Of a stretch of DNA of 14,535 bases, positions 1 through 6,542 are shown piece after piece; position 1 is the first letter of the stretch; every line of letters starts with the position of its first letter. The notes below the pieces were generated by a model, which was not told the DNA's origin, ran no database searches, and was given only the letters and a program-made list of their open reading frames with translations. This stretch comes from Mucilaginibacter sp. (GTDB taxonomy: Bacteria; Bacteroidota; Bacteroidia; Sphingobacteriales; Sphingobacteriaceae). The stretch is taken from NCBI GenBank assembly GCA_019235595.1, contig JAFAKI010000188.1:1-14535 (forward strand), read 5' to 3'. Made by a program: the position numbers and the translations under genes.

Positions 1-393
1 AGCGATCTTTTCTTTAGGGAACATTTCGTAAACTACAGCTGCTGATACAGAAAGCAAGGCACCACCGCCTAAGCCCTGTAAGAAGCGGAAAAACACGAGC
101 ACCCAGATATTGCTTGCCTGTCCGCACATAAAGGAACAGAATACAAACAGGATGATGGAGCCAATGTAATATACCCGCCGACCCAACGCGTTGGTCAGGA
201 AGCTGGTCATCGGAATGATGATCACGTTGGCAATAGCGTAAGAGGTGATCACCCAGGCGGTATCTTCGAGTGTAGCGCCCAGGTTACCGCTCATGTAGTT
301 AAGAGCTACGTTTACTATCGAAGTATCGATCAGCTCCATGATCGCAGCGCCTATCACCGTTACGATCAACAATTTTTTTTGAAACTCGGTCAT
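1..393 (-). CDS. MFS exporter, DHA2 (EmrB/QacA-like) family, N-terminal part
   Basis: The gene starts at the ATG at 393-391 and runs off the left edge, so only the first 131 residues are visible. They show a short N-terminus, then hydrophobic segments at about 8-30, 47-66, 74-92 and 96-122. Residues 20-31 (ELIDTSIVNVAL) match the DHA2 helix-1 signature with its acidic residue D23. LGRR at 70-73 is the remnant of MFS motif A. RFLQGLGGGAL at 103-113 is motif B. This family expels drugs or toxic organic compounds across the inner membrane using the proton gradient, often with a periplasmic adaptor and an outer-membrane channel; no such partner is in view. The substrate cannot be told. Two palindromes upstream suggest control by a TetR-type repressor. 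Full-length members have about 500 residues and 14 helices; the rest lies outside the window. Confidence 0.9.
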   Translation of the reverse strand, partial: MTEFQKKLLIVTVIGAAIMELIDTSIVNVALNYMSGNLGATLEDTAWVITSYAIANVIIIPMTSFLTNALGRRVYYIGSIILFVFCSFMCGQASNIWVLVFFRFLQGLGGGALLSVSAAVVYEMFPKEKIA

Positions 394-399
394 GATTTT

Positions 400-413
400 A
401 TACCGATTGGTAT
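400..413. promoter_or_regulatory. Proximal operator-like palindrome ATACCGATTGGTAT
   Basis: This 14-base site ends six bases upstream of the exporter ATG. Its outer arms ATACC and GGTAT are perfectly complementary, with one mismatched pair in the centre. It is the sister of the perfect palindrome at 501-514. Position just before the start codon and the repeated sequence suggest a repressor operator; the TetR assignment is inference from how exporters of this family are usually controlled. Confidence 0.6.
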
Positions 414-481
414 TTTTAGTGATACAATAAACCCTTTATATTGCATCCAAAGTGGTACTACTATCGCTCTGAATTGCAGGA

Positions 482-507
482 CAAAGGTAGAGCATAAATT
501 ATACCAA
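482..507 (-). promoter_or_regulatory. Bacteroidota-type promoter of the exporter gene
   Basis: Read on the minus strand there is TACCTTTG (489-482), an exact match to the Bacteroidota -7 element TAnnTTTG. A TTG lies at 507-505, 15 bases upstream, somewhat closer than the usual spacing for the -33 element. Transcription would start near 475, leaving a leader of about 80 bases. The TTG lies inside the palindrome at 501-514, so a bound repressor would cover the -33 region. Confidence 0.5.
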
Positions 508-514
508 TTGGTAT
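501..514. promoter_or_regulatory. Distal operator-like palindrome ATACCAATTGGTAT
   Basis: A perfect 14-base palindrome 101 bases, centre to centre, from the similar site at 400-413. It overlaps the -33 region of the putative exporter promoter. The same arms ATACC and GGTAT occur in both sites, which makes chance unlikely. A TetR-family dimer is the natural candidate ligand, but no regulator gene is visible in the window. Confidence 0.65.
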
Positions 515-534
515 TTTAATTGTCATAATTTGGA

Positions 535-587
535 GTTAGTTAATCAGTGATTAGTTAATCGGTGATTAGAGATCAGGTTATGAGTGG
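535..587. repeat. Solo tandem repeat array, GTGATTAGTTAATCG type
   Basis: Units of about 7 to 8 bases (GTTAATCA, GTGATTA, GTTAATCG, GTGATTA) run in tandem and end in ATCAGGTTATGAGTGG at 572-587. A 14/16 match to that end motif occurs at 10251-10266, after an array of the same type. This copy stands alone in the 394-925 gap, without the partner array or the four-helix-bundle gene found near 10.2-10.8 kb. Confidence 0.7.
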
Positions 588-662
588 AAATGCAATTGGG
601 GTAACCTTGTTCGTTTTTGTCTCAATCTATCCCGGATTAGGAAACGAACGAACATCCCACCA

Positions 663-795
663 CGTCATGGCGAGGAACGAAGCCATCTCCAAACTGTGCA
701 GATAAAGGAGAGGAGATTTGTTAAAGAACGTTTACCTTAAAAATTATGGTCCATGAATGTCCTAAGTAGAGATTGCTTCGTTCCTCGCAACGACG
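663..795. repeat. MITE-like element with 27-base inverted ends
   Basis: The left end 663-689 and right end 769-795 are inverted repeats with 24 of 27 positions matching; their core is GCGAGGAACGAAGC. From general knowledge, sequences of the form GTCATTGCGAGGAACGAAGC followed by AATCTC are scattered in intergenic regions of many unrelated bacteria as palindromic repeats. The 79 bases between the ends show no coding potential. The element has no transposase and would depend on one elsewhere, if it moves at all. It accounts for much of the 394-925 gap. Confidence 0.75.
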
Positions 796-867
796 CGCGG
801 TGAGAGGCGGCTGTTTCACTTTGTTCTGCTCCATTCCTACTTATCAAACGAACGAACGGGTAGTGAT

Positions 868-935
868 AGTTGATTGAGTTGATTAGGTTAAGTGGTTGAT
901 TAAGTTCTTATCTAACTCAATCAACTTAATCAACC
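868..935. repeat. Hairpin repeat at the tdk stop codon (GTTGATTAAGT type)
   Basis: Tandem units near GTTGATTGA or GTTGATTAA fill the left arm and their complements the right arm. Two perfect 13-base stems are possible: 868-880 with 914-926, or 894-906 with 923-935. They share bases 923-926 and so exclude each other. The right arm contains the tdk stop codon (928-926) and supplies the last codons of tdk. The 15-base stretch at 914-928 recurs exactly at 12191-12205. It could act as a 3'-end structure for tdk mRNA, but there is no clear U-tract. Confidence 0.7.
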
Positions 936-1504
936 AAAAAATAACACACCCTGCACCTTGGCTCGTAGCTTTCCTTTTCGCCAAGCAAAATGGTTCCGGC
1001 ATCGGGAACTGTACGGTAGGAGTACAGGGCAGGATTGCCGCATTTAACGCATACGGCGTGCACTTTGGTGACAGACTCCGCGATGGCCATCAGGGCAGGC
1101 ATAGGACCAAAAGGGTGGCCTTTGAAATCCATGTCCAGGCCTGCGATAATTACGCGTACTCCGCGATTCGCGAGGATATTGCAAACATTGGGCAGTTCTT
1201 CATCAAAAAACTGGGCTTCGTCAATACCTACCACCTGCACATCGCTGCCCAGGAGCAAAATTGCGGATGAATTGTCGACAGGAGTAGAGGGGATCGAGTT
1301 GGCATCATGCGATACAACGTCGGTTTCATGAAAGCGGTTATCGGTGCGTGGTTTAAATATTTCCACCTTTAACCGGGCTATTTGTGCACGGCGCATCCTG
1401 CGTATCAGCTCTTCGGTTTTGCCCGAAAACATCGACCCGCAAATTACTTCGATACTGCCCCCCAGTTCACTTCTACGCTTAAAAACATCTTCGTTATACA
1501 GCAT
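926..1504 (-). CDS. tdk: Thymidine kinase (type II)
   Basis: Phosphorylates thymidine with ATP to dTMP in the cytosol, the salvage route into dTTP. The 192 residues show the P-loop GSMFSGKT at 23-30, DEAQFF at 95-100 with the expected catalytic glutamate E96, and a zinc site formed by CVKC (152-155) and CRVC (184-187). This is the tetrameric, human TK1-like class. I chose the ATG at 1504 because AAGGAG lies 7 bases upstream and the protein then begins like Bacteroides homologues as I recall them (MLYNEDVF...). An in-frame ATG at 1534 would add ten residues. The C-terminus stops five residues after the last zinc cysteine, shorter than the Bacteroides protein I recall, and its last codons and stop fall in a hairpin repeat. 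The gene is divergent from the one at 1575. Confidence 0.95.
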   Translation of the reverse strand: MLYNEDVFKRRSELGGSIEVICGSMFSGKTEELIRRMRRAQIARLKVEIFKPRTDNRFHETDVVSHDANSIPSTPVDNSSAILLLGSDVQVVGIDEAQFFDEELPNVCNILANRGVRVIIAGLDMDFKGHPFGPMPALMAIAESVTKVHAVCVKCGNPALYSYRTVPDAGTILLGEKESYEPRCRVCYFLVD

Positions 1505-1544
1505 TACAAACTCCTTATAACGGGCAAATATCATAATTAAATGT

Positions 1545-1552
1545 TACTTTTG
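1545..1552 (+). promoter_or_regulatory. -7 element TACTTTTG before the 1575 gene
   Basis: An exact TAnnTTTG match ends 22 bases before the start codon at 1575, placing a transcription start near 1559. No clear TTG is seen at the -33 position, so support is only moderate. Confidence 0.45.
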
Positions 1553-1574
1553 ATAAGCAATTGCACATACCGCC

Positions 1575-2441
1575 ATGAAGCAACAGGAAGTTTTTAAAAA
1601 GATAGGCACCATCATAAAGGAGCTGAACGACCAATATAATTACCTGGTTGAAAACGAAAATGAGCTGAATGATCTTGAGCTTGAATTGTTTGTAGCCAAC
1701 GCACATTTCCTGGTTGATCACTCCGAAGTATTACGCAAGCTGAACCTGAACAAACCACAAGCTCCAAAGCCGGCGCCACCTAATGAACCGCGCTTTTTTG
1801 AACCTGTAGTGCATCAAGCCCCTCCGCCACCCGCCGAAACAGCGCCAGCGCCCCAAAAGAAAGAAGAACAACCCGTTCCGCATATTGACTTGAGGGGTGA
1901 CGATACCGGTACAGATTACTCTTACATCAAGCAAGAGCCCGAAGTGATCAGGCATGAGCTTAAACTGGAGGATATACCCAATATTGAGGAAGAGGATGAA
2001 GCGCCTGTAGAAAAGGTTCACCCGCCTGTTAAGACGCCAAAATACGAAGCCCCCAGGGTTGAAATAGTTCCTCCGGCCGTAAAAGAGACGGTTAAACCGC
2101 AGGTAGATATCGACGAGAAAGAGGGAATGTTAACCATTAACCAAAGGATTTCCGCCCAGCTTAATGCCAATGCCTCCAGAAATGCAGAACATACCAGCGC
2201 ACAGCCTATTGCGGACCTAAAACAAGCGATCACCCTGAATGATAAGCTGCTTTATATTAAAGACCTATTCAATGGCTACAATCTGGCCTATAGCGAAGCC
2301 CTGGATATTCTGAACCGTTTTAACTCATTTGATGAGGCTGAGAACTTCCTGAAGACAAGTTATGCTGCCAAAAATAATTGGGACGCTAAAGCGGCTACTG
2401 CTGAGAAGTTTTATGCTTTGTTGAGGAGAAGGTTTTCTTGA
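1575..2441 (+). CDS. Conserved Bacteroidota protein of unknown function
   Basis: A 288-residue soluble protein without signal peptide or membrane segment. Residues 1-60 are likely helical and acidic (runs such as ENENELNDLELELF). Residues about 61-180 are a low-complexity linker rich in proline, glutamate and lysine, probably disordered. Residues about 184-288 form a helical, apparently conserved domain with DLKQAITLNDKLLYIKDLFN and a basic end RRRFS. I recognise this C-terminal pattern from unannotated proteins of Bacteroidota but know no function. The layout of two folded ends joined by a charged linker suggests a scaffold or adaptor; that is inference only. It is transcribed away from tdk, and a hairpin repeat begins right after its stop codon. 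The upstream ATG is the only plausible start near the TAnnTTTG element. Confidence 0.85.
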   Translation: MKQQEVFKKIGTIIKELNDQYNYLVENENELNDLELELFVANAHFLVDHSEVLRKLNLNKPQAPKPAPPNEPRFFEPVVHQAPPPPAETAPAPQKKEEQPVPHIDLRGDDTGTDYSYIKQEPEVIRHELKLEDIPNIEEEDEAPVEKVHPPVKTPKYEAPRVEIVPPAVKETVKPQVDIDEKEGMLTINQRISAQLNANASRNAEHTSAQPIADLKQAITLNDKLLYIKDLFNGYNLAYSEALDILNRFNSFDEAENFLKTSYAAKNNWDAKAATAEKFYALLRRRFS

Positions 2442-2505
2442 GTGGCAGTATTTTATAAGTTGCAGTAGCGAGTAGCAGTGGCAGTAATGCTCTTTACTGC
2501 AAACT
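2442..2505. repeat. Hairpin repeat with GCAGTA units
   Basis: Immediately after the TGA of the preceding gene, GCAGTA recurs in tandem (2446, 2462, 2481), followed by complementary copies TACTGC near 2495. Two foldings are visible: 2458-2467 (AGTTGCAGTA) with 2495-2505, with one bulge, and the short hairpin 2481-2487 with 2494-2500. It lies between the ends of convergent genes and may help end transcription, though no T-tract follows. Confidence 0.5.
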
Positions 2506-2513
2506 GTCTATAA

Positions 2514-2683
2514 CTATTCTTCGGAAGCCCATTTTCTGATCAGCTTCTTACTGTACGCGCGAGCTTCGTCAATTGAAAAAGTTTTTTCAGGTCTCGACTT
2601 TAGTGCAGCCTTTTTCTGCAATTGCTGATAACTTTCCTCGCTTATCAGCACATATTTTTTTTGTCGATTGTAAGATGTGTCAT
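2514..2683 (-). pseudogene. Frameshifted small antitoxin-like gene
   Basis: From the ATG at 2683 the frame reads MTHLTIDKKN and then stops. One frame over, the sequence continues as YVLISEESYQQLQKKA..., ending ...KKLIRKWASEE at a TAG (2516-2514). The break falls in a run of eight A (minus strand; 2662-2655). Nine A would join both parts into a protein of 56 residues. Its pattern, a short strand with (K)YVLISEESYQQL and then a charged helix, resembles Phd/YefM-type antitoxins or similar small Bacteroidota proteins. No toxin gene follows; the convergent gene's end lies downstream. It could be a decayed gene, a phase-variable gene, or a sequencing error in the homopolymer. It occupies most of the 2442-2734 gap. 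Confidence 0.5.
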
Positions 2684-2734
2684 ACCGTCACTTAAACTTT
2701 ACACTAAAATAAAGAAATAATATCGGTTCTCCCA

Positions 2735-4033
2735 CTAATAAACAATCCCCATCCTATTTGAATCAAGTTTTACCAGTATGAAAAGCATGATGGTGAAGCT
2801 GAGCAACGAAGACCCGCCATAGCTGATGAGCGGCAACGGGATCCCGATAGACGGCACAATACCTATCGTCATCCCAATATTGATGATCACATGGAAGAAG
2901 ATGACCGAAGCCACGCCATAAGCATACACCCTCGTGAATGTCGATCGCTGTCGCTCGGCAACCCTTATAATACGAAGCAACAGGAACAGGTATAAACCCA
3001 ACACCACGGTAGCACCGGCAAAACCCCATTCCTCGCCTACGGTACAGAAGATAAAGTCGGTACCCTGCTCCGGCACAAAGGAGTATTTGGTTTGTGTGCC
3101 CTGCATGTATCCTCTGCCCCATAGTTTGCCAGAGCCAATGGCAATCTTGGACTGGTTTACATTATAACCCTTACCTTTTATATCGGTGGTGATCCCTAGT
3201 ACAATGTCAATACGTACTTTTTGGTGTGGTTTTAAAACTTTGCTGTAAATAAAATTGACACTCAGTACAAATGCCACGCAAATACCCAATCCTGCTAAAA
3301 TAACCGGCATTAATTTCCTGTTTCGCCTGAAAAGGAGCAGAATGATTATTGCAATGGCCAAAAGCGCACCAATAATGTAGGCTAGATTATTAACCTTTAA
3401 AGTGAGTACAAATAGCGCAATAAACAACCCCTCAAGTATTAAAAAATAGGGCGAAACACCCTCGCGGTATAACACGAATATCAGCGAACTGAAAACCAAT
3501 GTCGAGCCAGCATCAGGTTGCAGCATGATCAGGAGCATCGGGAAACCGATAATTGCTAACGAAATCATGAACGACTTGGGATCTGTTACGCGAATGTTGG
3601 TTCCGCTTAAATACCTCGCCAGCAATAAACAAGTGGTCAGCTTAGCTAACTCTGAAGGCTGTAATCTAAACCCGCCTCCGATAGATATCCAGGCCTGGTT
3701 GCCACCCACATTCCGCCCTACAACCAACACCAGCATGAGCAGCAGCGTCGTTATGCCGTAAAAGACCGGGGCAAGCGTACTAAAAAAACGGCTCTCGAGC
3801 AGCAGGATAACTATTGCCACTACGCTGCCTACTATGATATAAATAAACTGCTTCCCGTAATCGGTGCTCAGGTCGAAAAACGAGGGATGCTTTTCATCAT
3901 ATACAGCCGAGTGGATATTCAGCAAGCCGATGGTACAAAGCGCCAGGTAAACAAATACAATCGCCCAATCAACATTAAAAAAGAATCCACGTTGCTGCTG
4001 TTGCTGGTAACTATAGTTACTTCTGCTCCTCAT
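2735..4033 (-). CDS. rodA: RodA, peptidoglycan glycosyltransferase (SEDS family)
   Basis: Polymerises lipid II into glycan strands on the outer face of the inner membrane, as partner of PBP2 in side-wall growth. The 432 residues contain about ten hydrophobic segments. Family motifs are seen in order: QPSELAK at 125-131, LQPDAGST at 171-178, and PEQGTDFIF at 321-329, whose D326 aligns with the essential SEDS aspartate. VGEEWGF follows at 332-338, and PLISYGGSS lies at 401-409. The N-terminus has a small polyglutamine stretch (Q10-Q14) that is probably cytoplasmic and variable. The ATG at 4033 overlaps the PBP2 coding end by 17 bases, suggesting translational coupling. It is the last gene of the Rod cluster. 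FtsW is the nearest alternative, but the PBP2/MreBCD neighbours decide for RodA. Confidence 0.96.
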   Translation of the reverse strand: MRSRSNYSYQQQQQRGFFFNVDWAIVFVYLALCTIGLLNIHSAVYDEKHPSFFDLSTDYGKQFIYIIVGSVVAIVILLLESRFFSTLAPVFYGITTLLLMLVLVVGRNVGGNQAWISIGGGFRLQPSELAKLTTCLLLARYLSGTNIRVTDPKSFMISLAIIGFPMLLIMLQPDAGSTLVFSSLIFVLYREGVSPYFLILEGLFIALFVLTLKVNNLAYIIGALLAIAIIILLLFRRNRKLMPVILAGLGICVAFVLSVNFIYSKVLKPHQKVRIDIVLGITTDIKGKGYNVNQSKIAIGSGKLWGRGYMQGTQTKYSFVPEQGTDFIFCTVGEEWGFAGATVVLGLYLFLLLRIIRVAERQRSTFTRVYAYGVASVIFFHVIINIGMTIGIVPSIGIPLPLISYGGSSLLSFTIMLFILVKLDSNRMGIVY

Positions 4034-6026
4034 CTTCCCTCCTTTCTAACTGGTAAGCTGAGGTGCCGTATTTGTTCTTATTCTTTTTGTGGCCTGCTCC
4101 AATTGACGCTTTCTTATCCGCACTATCCGCTTTATGTTTTGCGGTGTCTTTGTTTGACGGTGGCAGCTTCAATTTCGGTCCCTGGTAATAGTTATCAAGT
4201 GCCGGCAACCGGTTGGCATTCATAATGTATTCCGGAGTCATGCCATTAGGCCGGGAGGAAATACTATCCCTCAAATACTTTTCGACAATAAAACTGGCAA
4301 TCGGTGCCGCCCATTTTGAACCCTCGCCCGAGTTTTCTACTACTACTGCCACGGCGATCTTGGGATTATCTCTCGGAGCATAGCAGACAAATAAAGAGTG
4401 GTCTTCGCCGTGATTATTCTGCGCAGTACCTGTTTTACCGCACATAATGATGCCTGGTATCTTTGAACCAGCAGCTGTACCACGGTCGACCACCGCCTGC
4501 ATACCATTGATGACTGGCTCAAAATACTGCGAATCGATACCTACATAGTTTTTAACCCGGTATTCAGGCTTAATGATCTCCTTATCGCCAATACTTTTAA
4601 TAAGGTGTGGCTTATAATAGAAGCCGTGATTGGCGATAGTAGCATCGATATTAGCTAACTGTAACGGTGTCGCCAACAACTCGCCTTGCCCGATCGCTAA
4701 TGAAATCACTGTACTTGAGCGCCAGCCTCCCGTATGATATACTTTATCATAATGAGCAGCAGTAGGCAGATTACCTTTTCCTTCACTTGGCATGTCCAAA
4801 CCTAACCTGGCGCCCAACCCAAATTTTGCCACGTTACCTCTCCAATTAGTAAAAGTTGATGCTGTCTGCCTCGCGCCATTGTAATTCATCAATCTGTCAA
4901 ACACCCACGAAAAATATCCATTGCACGATTCGGCCACTGCGCTTGCCAGATTTACTACACCATGACGCTCGTTATGGAAACAGTTAACTCTATGATTGCC
5001 TGACCAGTAATACCCGGGGCAGTTATAAGTTGTTTCGGGCGTAATAATACCCTCCTGCATGGCAATCAAAGCGCTCAGCGGCTTAAATGATGATCCCGGC
5101 GGGTAGGTGGCCTGAATTGGTCTTACGAAAAATGGCTTATAGGGATCCTTATACAGTTCTGCCGCATTGTTACCTCTTTCGTGCCCCACCAGCAAATTTG
5201 GATTATAAGTAGGGCTGCTCACATAACAAAGTATCTCACCCGTAGAAGGTTCAATAGCCACAATGCTACCTACCTTGTTCGTCATCAGCCTTTCACCAAG
5301 CTTTTGAATACGCAGGTCAAGTGATGATATCAAACGTTCGCCTGCTACCTGCGCTGTATCATATGCACCATTGGCATAATGTCCTTTAAACCTGCTGCGC
5401 GAATCGACCAGATCGTTTTCTACACCACGTCTACCGCGCAGTACATTCTCATACGAACGTTCAACGCCTGTTACACCAATAAAATCACCAGGATGATAGT
5501 ACCCGCCCGATTTCTTGATATCATTGTCGTTTACCTCACTGATGTAGCCTAAGAACTGCGCTGCCACCGAGTCCGGGTAGGTACGCAGGTAACGTGGGGA
5601 TGAATCAAATCCGGGAAATTCAGACAAACGCTCCTGTATAGCTGCAAATGCCTGGGCTGATAATTGCTTTTCGAAAGGGGATTGTAAGCGTGGTGAGTAT
5701 TTTACGGCTTTTTCAAATCGTTTATCAAACTCAGCTCTATCTATGTTTAATAATTTACAAAATGCAACCGTATCGAAAGGCTTCACCAGGTTGGGTGTCA
5801 CCACGATATCGTAAAAGGCCTCGTTTTGTACTAATATTTTTTTATTTCGGTCGAGGATTGGTCCTCGCGCAGGGTTTTTGTAAACCTTGCGCAACACATT
5901 GTTTTGAGCATACAACAGATACCGGTCATCAATGATCTGGATATAAAATAACCGGGCAAGAAGTATCAGTATAAGCGTTATAAAGATACCTGCAATTACA
6001 TAACGCCGCTCAAAAAAACTGTTCAT
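4017..6026 (-). CDS. mrdA: Penicillin-binding protein 2, elongation transpeptidase
   Basis: Cross-links new peptidoglycan in the elongation complex, acting in the periplasm from an inner-membrane anchor. The 669 residues show one membrane helix (about 9-30), then a dimerisation (pedestal) domain with the usual start RGPILDRN at 54-61. The transpeptidase domain carries all active-site motifs: SSFK with nucleophile S312, SCN at 367-369, and KTGT at 531-534. GQGE...TPLQLA lies at 446-458. After about residue 590 comes a tail of some 80 residues rich in lysine, serine and acidic residues, with no recognised domain. The ATG at 6026 directly abuts the mreD stop (6029-6027), and the 3' end overlaps rodA, so the genes are likely translated together. 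Class B monofunctional PBP; PBP3 (FtsI) is excluded by context. Confidence 0.96.
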   Translation of the reverse strand: MNSFFERRYVIAGIFITLILILLARLFYIQIIDDRYLLYAQNNVLRKVYKNPARGPILDRNKKILVQNEAFYDIVVTPNLVKPFDTVAFCKLLNIDRAEFDKRFEKAVKYSPRLQSPFEKQLSAQAFAAIQERLSEFPGFDSSPRYLRTYPDSVAAQFLGYISEVNDNDIKKSGGYYHPGDFIGVTGVERSYENVLRGRRGVENDLVDSRSRFKGHYANGAYDTAQVAGERLISSLDLRIQKLGERLMTNKVGSIVAIEPSTGEILCYVSSPTYNPNLLVGHERGNNAAELYKDPYKPFFVRPIQATYPPGSSFKPLSALIAMQEGIITPETTYNCPGYYWSGNHRVNCFHNERHGVVNLASAVAESCNGYFSWVFDRLMNYNGARQTASTFTNWRGNVAKFGLGARLGLDMPSEGKGNLPTAAHYDKVYHTGGWRSSTVISLAIGQGELLATPLQLANIDATIANHGFYYKPHLIKSIGDKEIIKPEYRVKNYVGIDSQYFEPVINGMQAVVDRGTAAGSKIPGIIMCGKTGTAQNNHGEDHSLFVCYAPRDNPKIAVAVVVENSGEGSKWAAPIASFIVEKYLRDSISSRPNGMTPEYIMNANRLPALDNYYQGPKLKLPPSNKDTAKHKADSADKKASIGAGHKKNKNKYGTSAYQLERREDEEQK

Positions 6027-6542
6027 TTAGCGTTTCCTCTTTCTGTAAAATAAAAATCCTGAAAGCAGCATCAAAAATACAGTAAAAATAGAACTCAACA
6101 CAAAGCGGCTTAGTGTGAATGGTATCTCGGATAAGCGAAAAACTTCCAAATTGAACAGGAAAAAGTGATGGGCTAAGGTCAGTATCAGGGCGTAGGTAAA
6201 AAACCAGCGGGTACCCATTACGCTCAGGGTCGGCTCAGGCTCGTTATCAAAGCCGTCTTTCTGAACGGTGACACTGATAAATAATATTCTTACAAATGCT
6301 AATAAAACACAAGATGCGGCGTGCAGGCCCGGCGTATCGTAAAACGCATCGATGATGATCCCCATCAGAAACGACAATGCAAAAAGCAGCAAATTCGGCG
6401 TTTCAAATGGCAACAACAGGATAAACATGATGTACAGGTACGGCGTAGACAGGTTGTATAGGGTAATGTTCTTCAACAAAAACACCTGTAAAAAGATCAG
6501 CGATATGAATCGCAAAAAGTTGATTAGTATAACCCTATTCAT
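6027..6542 (-). CDS. mreD: MreD, rod-shape membrane protein
   Basis: Small integral membrane protein of the Rod complex that binds MreC and helps couple MreB filaments to wall synthesis. From the ATG at 6542 the protein has 171 residues, with about five hydrophobic helices and a basic C-terminus (FYRKRKR). Sequence identity is weak in this family; the place between mreC and PBP2 is the main evidence. I chose the start at 6542, which overlaps the mreC stop by eight bases (ATGAATAG). An in-frame ATG at 6584 would add 14 basic residues (MLKSRRDWRRSKRK) read from inside mreC and seems unlikely. The stop codon abuts the PBP2 start with no gap. Confidence 0.88.
   Translation of the reverse strand: MNRVILINFLRFISLIFLQVFLLKNITLYNLSTPYLYIMFILLLPFETPNLLLFALSFLMGIIIDAFYDTPGLHAASCVLLAFVRILFISVTVQKDGFDNEPEPTLSVMGTRWFFTYALILTLAHHFFLFNLEVFRLSEIPFTLSRFVLSSIFTVFLMLLSGFLFYRKRKR

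Noticed and set aside
609..649. Hairpin GTTCGTTT/AAACGAAC
   Set aside because: Eight pairs with a 25-base loop is too weak to claim as a feature by itself.
896..1270. Open frame on the + strand opposite tdk
   Set aside because: It lies antisense to the well-supported thymidine kinase gene, and its translation shows no domain.
2481..2500. Intrinsic terminator after the 1575 gene
   Set aside because: The stem GCAGTAA/TTACTGC is short and lacks a following T-run; kept only as part of the repeat.
2763..3122. Alternative minus-strand frame inside rodA
   Set aside because: Out-of-frame shadow of the RodA coding sequence; the composition (many R, H, C, W) is typical of a shadow.
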